A stretch of 64,000 nt of DNA from Uranotaenia lowii. Its lineage: Eukaryota > Arthropoda > Insecta > Diptera > Culicidae. This document shows positions 22,212 through 33,075 of this stretch, one piece after another (the first letter of the stretch is position 1; each line of letters begins with the position of its first letter). The stretch covers positions 161,740,031-161,804,030 of the forward strand of contig NC_073693.1 of the NCBI RefSeq assembly GCF_029784155.1. Direction: 5' to 3'. The translations under genes and the position numbers were made by a program. The notes under the pieces were generated by a model. The model saw nothing but the letters and a program-made list of their open reading frames with translations. It was not told the origin of the DNA and made no database searches.

Positions 22212-22720
22212 ATGTGTCAGCATTAGAACCTGGTTATCACCTCCCACGCCATGAAGTATTGAAGCCGGAGAAAACAACAACAAAGCTACGCGTATTGTTG
22301 GATGCGTCGAGTCGCACCTCAACGGTCGTTTCGTAAAACAATGCGTTGATGGTGGGTCCTAATGTGCAGAAAGATTGTTGTCGATCATCATACGCTTCCG
22401 TTTGCACCGATAGGCCATCAGTGCCAACGTCTAGAAAGTATACAGGATGGTACAAGTTCAGCAACCGGGTCAACATCTTCAGTGGAGTTTGTGGCGAGAT
22501 ACACGTGACGAACCAGTAAAGACCTAAGAATTAAAGACAGTTACATGCGGAACTGATAGTGTTCCATATTTGGAGAAAAAGTGTCTGAAAAAGCTTGCTG
22601 AAAATGGTTCAGCATGGTATCCGACTGGGTCGAAAGTTGTTCGAAATAGTTTTTATTTTTGACGGCTGTCTAGTTGGAGCAGACAGTGAATTCTGATAAT
22701 TTTGAAAATTACAGTCCGAT
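22212..22720 (+). pseudogene. Bel/Pao reverse transcriptase, broken
   Basis: Pieces of RT in two plus-strand frames. The first reads GYHLPRHEVLKPEKTTTKLR, then VLLDASSRTS, a stop, and LMVGPNVQ, matching the start of the Bel RT domain ('YYLPHH.V.....TTKLR.VFDAS'). The next frame reads LLSIIIRFRLHR with stops, then LKTVTCGTDSVPYL and YPTGSKVVRNSFY. The position of the catalytic YVDD block reads FYFDG only after a further frameshift. With stops, frameshifts and a changed catalytic motif it cannot work. It shows that the ancestor encoded pol. The short minus-strand frame over 22237-22476 is a shadow. Confidence 0.82.
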
Positions 22721-24667
22721 TTAGAGTTTGATTTTTCAGAGTCAACTGTCCAAACCCTTGGTTTGAAGTGAGACACAGAGTTGGATAAGTTTCTGTTTGA
22801 ATATTCCTCATTGGAAGTCTTCGAGTTCGCGAATCATGAATAAAAAAATGTATTCACTCAGAAGCAACCTGTTTGTTCAATCCTCTCGGGCTCGCGGTCC
22901 AGTCTTTTGCGCCAGCGAAAATGATAATCCAACAGCTGTGGAGTCTCAACATTGGTTGGGATGGCCCATAAGACGAGTAGTCTGATAATCTTTGTAAGGG
23001 ATACAAACAGAGTTTAGTGCAATTTGGTATCTTCCTCACCGCCACGTTGGTTTAGTTTCGGTCGAAGATTTTTGAACTGTGAACTCCCAAGGGAAAAGTT
23101 TTAGTCTGAAGTCATCGTTACGAGTGTGGTCCGTAACGTCGCATTGGGTTTTGCTTCAGACATAACGCTCAGCCCGTCATAAAATTGTGCCGACGAGATG
23201 GTAGAGTTGCAATCGTCAGTTTACTTCACATTTCACAGATTGAGTCGGAATTAAAGAAAAATGGCAGAAGAAGTCACGCAGAAAGAAGAGCTAGAATAGC
23301 TTTGGGTAATTTTTGTAGAATATGGTATGATCTGCCTCGAGAGCCGGTTATCGAACGCTGTTTTACATGAATCTCAAAAAACATTTACTGGTTCTCGATT
23401 ATCGTCATTCATAAGTTTGTAGTTCGAGAAATAAAGTTTATGGTTGACAAACATCAATGTTATAACAAACAGGTGGATTCAAAAGTCTGGTCTGTGTTTA
23501 AAGGTTCACCTAAGATCGTCGAATAGATTATGGCTGATCTAGGTAACGTCAGCTACCCTATTGTCGAGTAAAACCTGAAATAATGAATTTCTAAATGAAA
23601 CTCCTCTAGTTAAAAATGCGTTGGAACAGCCAAAAAGGGCCTGAAAGTTTAGTTTGAGTCAGATAACATAGTCAGAAACGTAAAATGATTCGCCAATTAA
23701 GTCAAAACTCCAGAATATAATGCAATGTGGCATATTTGGTTTTGAGTTTTGATAGTTGCGTTAGTCGAGATGGTGAACACACTTTGCATGAGAGAAATCT
23801 GGTAAAAGTACCTTATTTGTGGTTGTGACGTTGAATTTCGATTAAGAATTAATTTCTTTTTGCGGTTTATTTTTATGTTTCTTTGCCATGAGACTAAACA
23901 TCACGGAATCAGCACACATGGTAATTTGGACGGATCACCCAAGTACATTCGAGATCTTTGGGCCAAAGTAGCATCGTTGGACGGCAACATCTGAAACATA
24001 TTGTAAAACTGTCACTACCAAGAAGTTGGGAAATCGAAAAAAAAACAACTCACCTGAACAATATCTCAGCTGATGTCACCAAGCTGAATGTTTGCAGTGC
24101 TTATCGAATGTGCCACTGCAAATCTATGGAGCTAAAAGTTGCAATAGAAACACCTGGGCATCGTATCGAAACACAGCGCATCACCCGGGTCAAGTGCCCC
24201 GAAAGCTGAAAATACATTAAACGTTCACCATTGAGCAACTCCTATCGATAATCAACTTACCTGCAGAATATCGCAACTGGTACATTGTGCTGAAGATTTC
24301 TTGGCTGCTACGAATCGCACCGCAAGGAAACATGTTCCTGAGAGAAACATCACCGAATTTGGGACCGAAAAACTGAGTTGAAACCAAAATCAACGTGCTG
24401 CAAATTTGTTTCGGCAGCCAACAATTATGTTACACGAAGTGCAAAACCAAAACAAAAACCAAAAATATGAAATTGGGAGAGATGAATTCTCTATGGGCGT
24501 AGATTAAGAGGGGGGATAAATGGATTCATCATCCTTACAAGATGTTGCAATTTCTTTATAAAAATATGAGAACTTTTGAATTGTATAATGTAATATGGCA
24601 ATTGAATTGCGCAATGAAATGGATTGTATAACTTTTTAAAAGAATTATGTTGAAATCCGGTGGTTTC
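22721..24667 (+). other. Residual internal region of the Bel/Pao element
   Basis: About 1.95 kb where RNase H and integrase should lie. That is too short for a full set, and the translation is riddled with stops in all frames. I could not identify the integrase HHCC or DDE motifs. It is probably a mixture of decayed pol and deletion junctions. The motif TGAGTCA occurs at 23655-23661. Confidence 0.5.
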
Positions 24668-24680
24668 AAGGGGGCCGGAA
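24668..24680 (+). other. Probable polypurine tract
   Basis: AAGGGGGCCGGAA lies immediately before the right LTR, where the plus-strand primer of LTR elements sits. It contains two cytosines, so it is imperfect. A purer tract, AAGAGGGGGGATAAATGG, lies about 170 bp upstream. Confidence 0.6.
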
Positions 24681-25035
24681 TGTTCTGAAATGAGATATCA
24701 TTACGTGTGTTATGGAACCCCCAGCAGTGAGACGTGCTAACGGGCATAACTACTCAATTTCTCACGTCTCACTGCTACACCGTTATTGAGCAATAAGAGA
24801 GATCCAGAGCGCCGAAACTGGAAGGAAAAAACAAACGGCAATAAAAATCATTAGTTTGCAACCACCAAAGAGTAAACATCGCGTTCTATAACTCGATCCG
24901 AAAGTCCACCAGCGGGTGAAAATAAATCGCTCCCCCATCGACGGAAAGGGGTGATAGTGCGATTAGTGAAAGTTTTTGTTTGAGTGTTACAGTCCACTCA
25001 TGAAGCGAAGTGGCTGCATAGCGCAGTATTAAACA
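24681..25035 (+). repeat. 3' LTR of the Bel/Pao element
   Basis: Same 355 bp as 18534-18888 with one substitution (A at 24703). It is followed by the AATAA target duplication and the continuation of the interrupted TAA tail. Confidence 0.95.
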
Positions 25036-26330
25036 AATAATAATAATAAAAATAAAAAAACAGAAATGTGGATGACGATTCATTGTATGTTCCATTGCAT
25101 AAAACATTTCCCAAACACGGATTTCTTCATGTTTAAGAAAGAAATCAGGGAAATGAGGAATGGGAGAATAGATAGCGATATGAAAAATGTGTTGGTCCAA
25201 TATCTGTTAAAAAAAGGAAAGGACAGGTTTAGGTCTTTATTGTAGCATAGCTCTGATGTAATTAAGAATGATTTAAAATCAATGAAAAAATTTTTTTTTT
25301 TGAAAACAGGTGAAAATAATTTGTGGTTTTTTTTGCACTTTTTGATAAACCTTAAAAATTAAAAATAAAGGTTAAAAACCAACAATCAACTATCCTCAAG
25401 ACGGCAAGTACTTTCAGCATCTGCGAAAAAGGTTATAGAAGATTCAAATCTGGTACTTTACTCCATTCTGAGAAAATACAGGGTTTTAACGTTATTTTTT
25501 AAAAAGCTTTTAACCAAATTTAATTTAAAATATTTTTAAAGCAAACATCGAATCGTGTTGCAAGATTTAACAAATTTGTTGAATGAAATAAAAACTTTTT
25601 TTTTATCAAGCTTTCCTCAATAATGTCAGTAATATTTGTGATGATATGTTTTCATATTTATAACAAACTGTAGTATCAACTTTTTTACATCATTGAGCGT
25701 TATCTTCATCAAAATATTTTTCTTCAGTAAAATAAAGTATAATGATCAAATTCAAAATTATTGTTTTATTTCATGTTGATTTGTAAGTTCATCAGTTATC
25801 AATGATTGATTTCACTCGAAACACAAATTACTTTATTTTAAAACTTATAAACATCGTAAATCCTAAACTAGAGTTGATATATAAAATTGGACAGAATATT
25901 TGAGTCCAGGATTCCAAAATCTACCAAATTATTAAAACAATGGCTCCAAAATTATGTTTCCTTGAGTAAAGAATTAATTTCCTTAAATAAGTTTTTTAAA
26001 TCGTAAGATGTTTTTATTGAATTTATTGAATTTAATCTTGATATTTTGTTTTAATTTTCAAATAATTTTACCGAATTTTAATCATTTTTTGTAATACTTT
26101 TGAAAAGTTTTTCTTTGCTATTGAATCCTGATATTTTTAAGTTTTATAAAAAATGATCAATAAATTAAAAATTTTAACTAGAAAAACATAGTTTCTATAT
26201 TTTGTAATTTCCAGGACCCAATATTCCAATAGGCGGCAACAATATTTACAGAGTGAAAAGTTCGAATAATGGTTTGAGGAAACAGATTCAGTGCTAAATT
26301 TTAATGCCCAATGTTAATTAAATTTGCATA
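25036..26330. other. TAA tail remainder, then AT-rich non-coding DNA
   Basis: AATAATAATAATAAAAATAA at 25036-25055 continues the tail of the I-like fragment at 18.5 kb. A plus-strand frame at about 25062-25245 reads EMWMTIHCMF through RFRSLL and stops; I do not recognise it. The rest is AT-rich with no feature. Confidence 0.4.
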
Positions 26331-27155
26331 GGGGAGAATGGGGGGAATCTTTTTGGGAAAACTTAGCAACTCGTCGTCTTTTGCATTTTCTGACAGCGTG
26401 TAATTTAAAGTTCATATGCTTCAAAAGTTAGAACGATACATGAACTCGTAGATGAGCTAGGAGCATTTTCGTGAGACTAAAATAATTGTGATATTTTTTA
26501 GAGTTACAGGAGACTCGATCCTTTACTAACGGAGACTTCTTCTTTTATTCAGGGTGACCTGACCTTAAGCCAAATTCTGGTAAAATTCGAAGATAAAGAG
26601 GTCGTTAACTATTTTTAGCCATATTAGTTCACATTTCACAGTTTGTAAGTGTTAGACAAAAAGAATTCTAAAAGTTTGTCTGCTACCCTAGATTCATTGC
26701 ATACTTTAAGGCGCATTTTTCTAGCTTTTAGATAAATACAGTATTTTGAGTTCATTTTTACAGATAATTACTATATAAACATAATTTATTCGACAGGTTT
26801 TAGTAATTTCATGACAACCAATGATCACAATCCATTCAGAAGATAAATATATCTTGTTTGACTATAGGGATCAACTATACCCATAACATGCATTTTGGAA
26901 AACTTCTCCTTGAAAAAAATCAGAGTTTACTATTGTTTTGAAAATATGGCATTATGAAGTCCATATAATACTCGAACGATTGATATAATAATAATAAATA
27001 ATAAATATATTTATATTAATTTTCACATTTTGTTAAATTTTTCAAACAAAGTTCTTAAACTCCAAAAACAATTTTCTTAAATTTGAGATATCATCATTGT
27101 TGTTTTGTTCTATTTGGCACATCTTTCTGGAACATATGATATTTGTTAGACATTC
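26331..27155. mobile_element. GGGGAGA-family element, partial copy 2
   Basis: After a TA at 26329-26330 it begins GGGGAGAATGGGGGGAATC and follows 6854-7828 in order: AACTTAGCAACTCGTCGTC, then TTTTCTGACAGCGTGTAA, GGAGCATTTTCGTGAGACTA and GGGATCAACTATACCC. Similarity fades near 27155 and the right terminal repeat is missing. It is more decayed than copy 1 and has lost most of the first TTGATCCCC phrase. Confidence 0.8.
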
Positions 27156-27411
27156 CTTTTTTCCTAAATTTTGAAACATATTTACTCTGGTCCATAGCTA
27201 TTTATAACTATTTTGATGTAGTTTTTGTTGAAATTGGCCCACAAATAACTGAAATATTTAAACTTGCAGTTACCCTAAAAAAAGAATGAAATTGCGTGAA
27301 GCAGCGCTCTCACTTCTATTTTTTTTTTCATTAAATTTTCAAAGAATTTAGTTCAACTACCCATCTAACATTCCATAAAATTTTGAGACTTTACTATGAC
27401 TGGAAGAAAAG

Positions 27412-28395
27412 ATACAGCTTGGGAGTCACTTAGGACCTCTTCTTATTATTACTACAATGAACGAGTTCCCCGAAGTGCTGCGTGACGTGTTTGTGTTGAT
27501 CTACGCAGATGATTTGATAATGTTCCTTCCTTTTCGGTATTCCAAGGATTGCATGGTTCTACAGAATGCGCTTAACAAATTTTCTGAGTATTGCAGCCAT
27601 TTTGGTTTGAAAATCAATGCCTCAAAATGCAGCGTGATCCCCTTTTCCAGAAAAATGAACAACATAGAGCACGATTATTGTCTTGAAAACAACTGTTCCG
27701 TGACAAGAAAATCCTCTGTTAAAGATCTAGGCGTAGAGTTGGATGCAGAACTTAATTTTTCGCAACATATCGAACAAGTCGTTGCCAAAGCAAATTCCAT
27801 GTACGGCATGGTTAGGAGAATTTGTCACGAGTTGGACAATTCTCACACTATCGTCTCAATTTATGTTGGACTTGTCCGAACCACTATCGAATACGCTAGT
27901 ATTGTGTGGCAGCCATACTATAATGTTCATAAGAAGAGAATTGAATGAGTTCAAAAAAGATTTCCAAGGTACGCCTTGAGAAACCTTGGCTGGCAAGAAG
28001 ACATGCCAGAATATCGAGCTTTGTGTATGCTGGTTGACTTGGACTCACTGGAAAATCGCAGAAAATCAATCGACGTGATGTTTTTAAAGGATTTGACATG
28101 TGGAAAATATTTTTCACCGTATTTGTTGTCACAGATTTCACCTTACGAAGGACGTAGCAGTCTACGCAGCATGAGACCGTTCCAGCTCCCTAACCGAATT
28201 CAAAACTACGCTCGCAATAAACCATTATATAGAATGATGGCGCTGTACAATACACATGGTAACGTTATAAAACTGAATATGTCCAGAGAACAAATCAAAA
28301 ATAGACTTAAGTTAATTTTTTTCGTAAAAATATTGTAAACACCATTAAAGATAAAAGGCTGAAGCCTAAGATCTATCAATAATAAATAAATAAAA
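27412..28395 (+). mobile_element. 5'-truncated Jockey-like non-LTR retrotransposon, one stop codon
   Basis: The frame enters at the RT palm (GSHLGPLL) and continues through the catalytic block FVLIYADDLIMF (YADD, intact, about 27499-27520). KINASKCSVIPFSRK, SVKDLGVELDAELNFS and IEYASIVWQPYYN follow. A single TGA at 27946-27948 interrupts it; the same frame then continues VQKRFPRYALRNLGW to a stop near 28336. The 3' end has a short UTR and an AATAAATAAATAAA tail (about 28380-28395). Everything upstream of the RT palm is absent, as expected of target-primed insertion that ended early. Apart from the stop it is well preserved and so probably younger than the copies at 0-2 kb. Confidence 0.88.
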
Positions 28396-28469
28396 GCTAT
28401 TCTCGGGATAATGAGAAATTTCAGATTGCTTCACAAAATTCACTGTATTTTTGAGAATTTTTATTGAAT

Positions 28470-29150
28470 ATACTTGAAATTTGGCCAAAAGATAAAAATG
28501 TTTGATCTAGCACCTGATCGAGTTTCATCGAAATCAATTTATGCTATTAAAAATGGGATCGGTTTGAAAATTAGGGTCATTAATGTCCAACAGGCGATTT
28601 CATTTTTTTTTGACGGATTTTCGTATGGAAGATATCGTAATCATTTTTTTATTGGATTTTTCTTCCATAATTACAATATTTACCGCTTAAAATATAGTAA
28701 ATTCAGAAAACCTTCATTCCTGCCTGATTGGGAAAAGAAAATATTCAATTAAGAAGAGATTCTAAATAAAGAGCGAATAACATACTCGCTTCAAGTTTAC
28801 ATGTCATCAAATTCCTATATCAATGCTATTGCAGGTCGTTTCTGAAACTCTGTTCTTCTTATTTCAAGCTCAGTTATAAAATTCTATTCCCAAACAAATC
28901 AGGAATGAAGATTTTATCAATTACCAACATTTTTGTGTACATTTTTGGTTTTGTGAAAAAAAAAAACTCAAAAAAGATTGATTACGATATTTTCCATACG
29001 AACATCCGTCCAAAAATGGATGAAATCGCCTGTTGGACAAAAATGAACCTCATTTTCAAATCGGTCCCATTTTTGATCACGTCTATCGATATTGATCAAA
29101 CTCGGATCTAACATTTTAACACCTTTCGGCCAAATTCCTTTTTTTCTCAA
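28470..29150. repeat. Long imperfect palindrome, ~680 bp
   Basis: The left arm contains GTCCAACAGGCGATTTCAT, TCGTATGGAAGATATCGTAA and CCTTCATTCCTG. The right arm contains the same phrases inverted and in reverse order (CAGGAATGAAG, TTACGATATTTTCCATACGA, ATGAAATCGCCTGTTGGAC). Arms are roughly 280-330 bp with mismatches and small gaps, centred near 28810. No coding capacity or clear target duplication was found. This is a foldback-type element or hairpin repeat. Confidence 0.8.
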
Positions 29151-29159
29151 CGAAAATAC

Positions 29160-29345
29160 TTGAAATTTAGCCAAGGATTTCTGAGGCTACCAAATTGATG
29201 ATTTTTCGGAAAATAGATCCAATAACAATTTTCCCATGTTTTCATCCTCTCATAGCTGTAGCTTTTTGACAACTGCTTTTCAAACAGTTTTCAATAACAA
29301 GGATTGATAGATTAACAAATTTTTAATCAAAATAAAAAAGAAATA
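29160..29345 (+). repeat. Dispersed repeat, copy 2 (AAGGATTTCTGAGGCTACC family)
   Basis: Begins GCCAAGGATTTCTGAGGCTA and aligns in order with 16857-17040. It abuts the right arm of the 28.5-29.1 kb palindrome and may belong to the same larger repeat. Confidence 0.7.
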
Positions 29346-30986
29346 TATAATTAACTTTTTGATGTGGTTTAAGATTACAAATTTTAGTATAAGTATAAGG
29401 GTTTATTTTCCTTCGCTCAATTTTGAACACCTGTTCTATGCTTCTAATATTTTATCCGTCTGATATCTTCAAAACATTGAAAAATTGAAATTTTGAATCA
29501 GGTTTTAAAAATATTGATAGAACTAAAACCCATACGATATTGATGTCAAAAACAACGATCCAATATTTTGATGTGTGAGTGGATTTTCTAACATTTCATA
29601 AATTTTCTAATATTTCGCCCCTTACTGTTCTTTGAACGGGGTTCAGTTGATCTTCAACGATTGTGTACCCATGCGACTCACCAGTTCGAAAACGATGAGT
29701 GGGAGTACGGTAGTAAGTTACAATTTGTTCGTTGGCGCAATTTGTAGCCTATTGCCCGGTGTGGTGTTTGGATTAAATAGGCACGGCGAAACAAATCGTG
29801 GTGGGAAGATTTTCGCTCCTCAAACTCCTCGTCGTGTGATATTTGAATAAATAGTAATTTAATAACGCGCACCGGAGATGTCGTGTCGTTTGGTGTGACA
29901 TTCATTAGAAGAGTGTCGCGGTTGCTGGCGAGATTGCACAGTGTTTGGTTTGTAATTGCATCGTAATTGTTGGAGATACATTGTTGAAGCTAATGAGAAA
30001 CTCGAAAAAGACTGTTTTAATATTTTAACTCCATAAAGGATTGTGACACGATTTCTACATGTCAAACGATCGACTGATTGGAATGAGTCCGTGCCTCAGC
30101 TTAAATGTTGCATGATAAATGGCCGTCTGGTGACAACGGTAATCTTAATAAATGCCCCACATTAGGCAGCGAAACAAAACAGGCACCTACACCTGATAGA
30201 AGGTGAGCTAATCAGATTTTAGAAAGCCTCAAATATCAAATGATTGACATTGGTTCAGGCACTGTTAGTTAAGAAAGAACTGATCAAAAGATGGATGGAC
30301 GACAAAAAAACAACACATCTCGCAGGTGGACACACTCAAAATCGAAAGTGAAACGAAACGCGAACTCGCACATGTCATTGGAGCCGAAAAAAATGGTGAC
30401 ACAGGATTGTTTATCAAAGTGACATTTCCGCGAGCCATGGGGATGGATTATCCGACACAGCTATTGGTACCTACTATGGATTGATTGTTTCAAGTGTGAG
30501 AAGAAAAATGGGATCCAACGTCGGAACGTAGATTTAGGTGCTGGAGACAAGAAACAAAAACCAAATCGAAAAAAAAACAACGAAACCGATGCTCTAAATA
30601 TAACGCTCTTCCACCATCACGGGTGGAGTTGATTCTGCTTTCGAGATTACAATGAAAAATGTTATGCACTGCATTTGGGGTTTTTCGATTTTGTTTTGTG
30701 TTCATTAGTGGTGGGGTTTCTGGTTACGTCCCACACATATCAGTTTTACCTTTCTTGTAACTGTAAAGGAGAAAATACACACGATAACAGATTACCATTA
30801 AAGATTGAAGAAGAACAGCTATGCCGAAAAGCTTAGTTTTAATTGGATAGTAATATTCATCAACAATTCTAGAGTATGAGTTTTGAAGGAAAGGACTCGC
30901 CTGTTTAATTGTATCAGAATCGGTAAACCCATTGCACAATGGGAAAAAACTGTATACATCGCGAAGAAATTCAATATATTTCCTCT
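29346..30986. other. AT-rich flank and single-copy-looking island
   Basis: 29346-29600 is AT-rich. From about 29600 to 30480 composition is more balanced and shows no repeat phrases shared with the rest of the window. Short open frames on both strands lack ATG-supported starts or motifs. It could be conserved non-coding DNA; nothing diagnostic. Confidence 0.3.
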
Positions 30987-30988
30987 TA

Positions 30989-31561
30989 CAGGGTGACAAA
31001 AAAGTCCTGTCACACCTTTTTTTTGGGGTCGCCTGTAGCCTATACGTTGTATCTCTCTGGTGCCATCTATATGTCAAATGAAAGGGCTAACTTGCTGCCC
31101 ACAGTGGCAGAGTTTTGTTTCTGTGCAGTTTGTGTACATTAAGTTGTGAGCGGCAGAGTTGAGAGCAGCTGTTATCGCTGAATATGTGAGAGGGTACAAA
31201 ACCGGGCACATATTCAACATATTCAAACACCTAAAACCGCTCGTAATCAACCGGAAATTCGTGTACCAGACCATAAATCGATCCTAGAGACCAGAGGCAC
31301 CGAGGACAAGACACGATCTGGATGACAAAGGTCTGTGAGAACTCCAAGGTTGAAAAAGATTATACGAGACCAGACGTGCGCGCCGCTTGCGACGACTTTC
31401 CGAGACGTCTGAAGCTGGTTCGATCAGAGAAAGGTGGTGTAATTCCAAGATATCGTCTGTGAAGTATCTTGATGAATAAAGCTATGAAAGTCAGATTCTG
31501 ATTTTCTTCTTATTCTTTGAAATATTGAGATTTTTTCTGAACGGACTTTTTTGTCACCCTG
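30989..31561 (+). mobile_element. 573-bp mariner/Tc1-family deletion derivative
   Basis: Ends are CAGGGTGACAAAAAAGTCC and its inverse GGACTTTTTTGTCACCCTG, flanked by TA (30987-30988, 31562-31563). Between them the plus strand keeps the start of a transposase: ELRAAVIAEYVRGYK, then ETRGTEDKTRSG, a stop, and QRSVRTPRLKKIIRDQ. These match the first helix-turn-helix and the '..RSGRPRS.RT..L.K..R..' linker of IS630/Tc1/mariner enzymes. The catalytic domain is gone. A non-autonomous internal-deletion copy. Confidence 0.88.
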
Positions 31562-31649
31562 TACACAAATCAAATCTATGAAAATATGCTTTCCTTTAGT
31601 AAAAATGTCCGGTGAATCGATTGAAAATAGTTTTAGACTCTGCACGAGC

Positions 31650-33075
31650 TTGAAAACGGAGATATAGTGCCGTTTTATCCCCTTATTCCCTTATATCTTG
31701 TCAACAATGAAGAAAACACTGATTTGAACTAGAAAATTTTGAACAAGAATAGACCTATATGATGTAATTTTTTTTTGAGGAATTTGAGCCACCGCACGCA
31801 TAGGAAAATGGAGTTTTGGCTGTTTTAGACCCAATTTTCCTAAATTTTTTTTATATTTCAGAAAAGGCATGTTTGGACTTAAAACTTATAAACCAAATGG
31901 GACTTATCTTGTGTGATTTTTCAGAGGAATTAAGTAAAAGCTGTTTGAGCCACGGCACGCTTCGTGAAATTGGAGCTATGGCTGGTTTTACCCTCGATTT
32001 CCATATATTTTTCAATAATTTATGAAAACAGTAAGTTCGTACTTCAAAATTTTGAAACAATTGAAACCTGTCTTGTGTGATTTTTTCCGAGTAATTGAAT
32101 GGAGGCTATTTGAGCCACCAGTTGCATTGGGAAATGGAACTATGCCTGTTTTAATCTCAATTCCCCAACAATTTTTTTATAACTGTTTCAGATAAAAATA
32201 TGCTCGGAATTTGAAACTATGAAACAAATTAGAACTATTTTATGTGATTTTTTTCCGAGAAATCTAAAGGCTATTTGAGTCATCGCACGCTTCGAAAAAT
32301 TGAGTAAGGGTTGGTTTTACCTTCAATTCCCCATAATTTTTGGAAGAGTTATCGTGCGATAGCCTTGGATCGATTTCTCGAAAAAAAAACCACACCAGTT
32401 AGTTTATATATGTTCCAAAAATTTCCTGTGAGAAAATGCTTTTTACTGTATAAATTCATAATAACATTGGAAAATTGAGAAAAACAGCCATGATGGCTCA
32501 AATAGCCTTCATTTGATTCTCCAGAATAAATCACATATGATTAGTTCCATTTGGTTCTAAATTTTCCAGTCCGAACATGCCTTTTTCTGAAATGATTGAA
32601 AATGTAGAGGAATTGAGGTTAAAACAGCCATAACTTCGTTTTACAATGCGTGCAGTGGCTGAAATAGCCTTCATTCGATTCCTCGGAAAAATGACATAAA
32701 ATATTTGGACCAAAATTTTCAAGTCCGAACATGCATTTTCTGAACTATATTAAAAATGTTGCGGTATTGAGGTTAAAACAGCCATAACTCAGTTATGGCT
32801 CAATTTCGATTTCTTGGAAAAACCACACTAGAAAGGCCTTATTTGGTTACAAATTTTCCATTCCGAACATATTTTTCTCTGAATTAATTGAAAAATGCAG
32901 GTGAATTGAGAGTCAAAATAGCCATAGCTCCATTTTCCAATAGTGTGTGGCAGCTCAAACAGCCTTCATTTGATATCTCGGAAAAATCACTCAAGATAGG
33001 TCTCTTTTTGTTCGAAATTTTCTAGTCAAAGTCAATGTTTTTCTGGATTGTTTACAAAACATAAGGGAATTCGAG
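31650..33075. repeat. Head-to-head array: four ~160-bp units facing four inverted units
   Basis: On the left, units are marked by TTTGAGCCAC-type phrases near 31786, 31945, 32111 and 32275, each followed by a 'GGAGCTATGGCTG' phrase and preceded by 'TGTGATTTTT'. On the right the same phrases occur inverted (GGCTCAAATAGCC and relatives) near 32491, 32653, 32797 and 32947. Spacing is 159-166 bp on the left and 144-162 bp on the right; the centre of symmetry is near 32380. Units are diverged. A transcript through here would fold into a ~700-bp hairpin with several alternative registers. No coding content. Confidence 0.85.

Larger units (their letters stand above)
18534..25035 (+). mobile_element. 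Bel/Pao LTR retrotransposon, recent insertion, non-autonomous
   Basis: A 6,502-bp element bounded by two 355-bp LTRs that differ at one base and flanked by the 5-bp repeat AATAA (18529-18533 and 25036-25040). A tRNA-Tyr-type primer site follows the left LTR, and a purine-rich tract precedes the right LTR. One intact frame encodes gag and protease. RT is present only as broken pieces, and no clear RNase H or integrase is left in the remaining 2 kb. The near-identical LTRs date the insertion as recent, while the pol damage looks old. The parent was therefore probably already defective and moved with proteins from another copy. The target is the TAA tail of an I-like fragment. Confidence 0.95.

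Noticed and set aside
23185..23370. Integrase N-terminal piece of the Bel/Pao element
   Set aside because: The short frame lies where integrase might be, but no zinc-binding or DDE motif could be matched.
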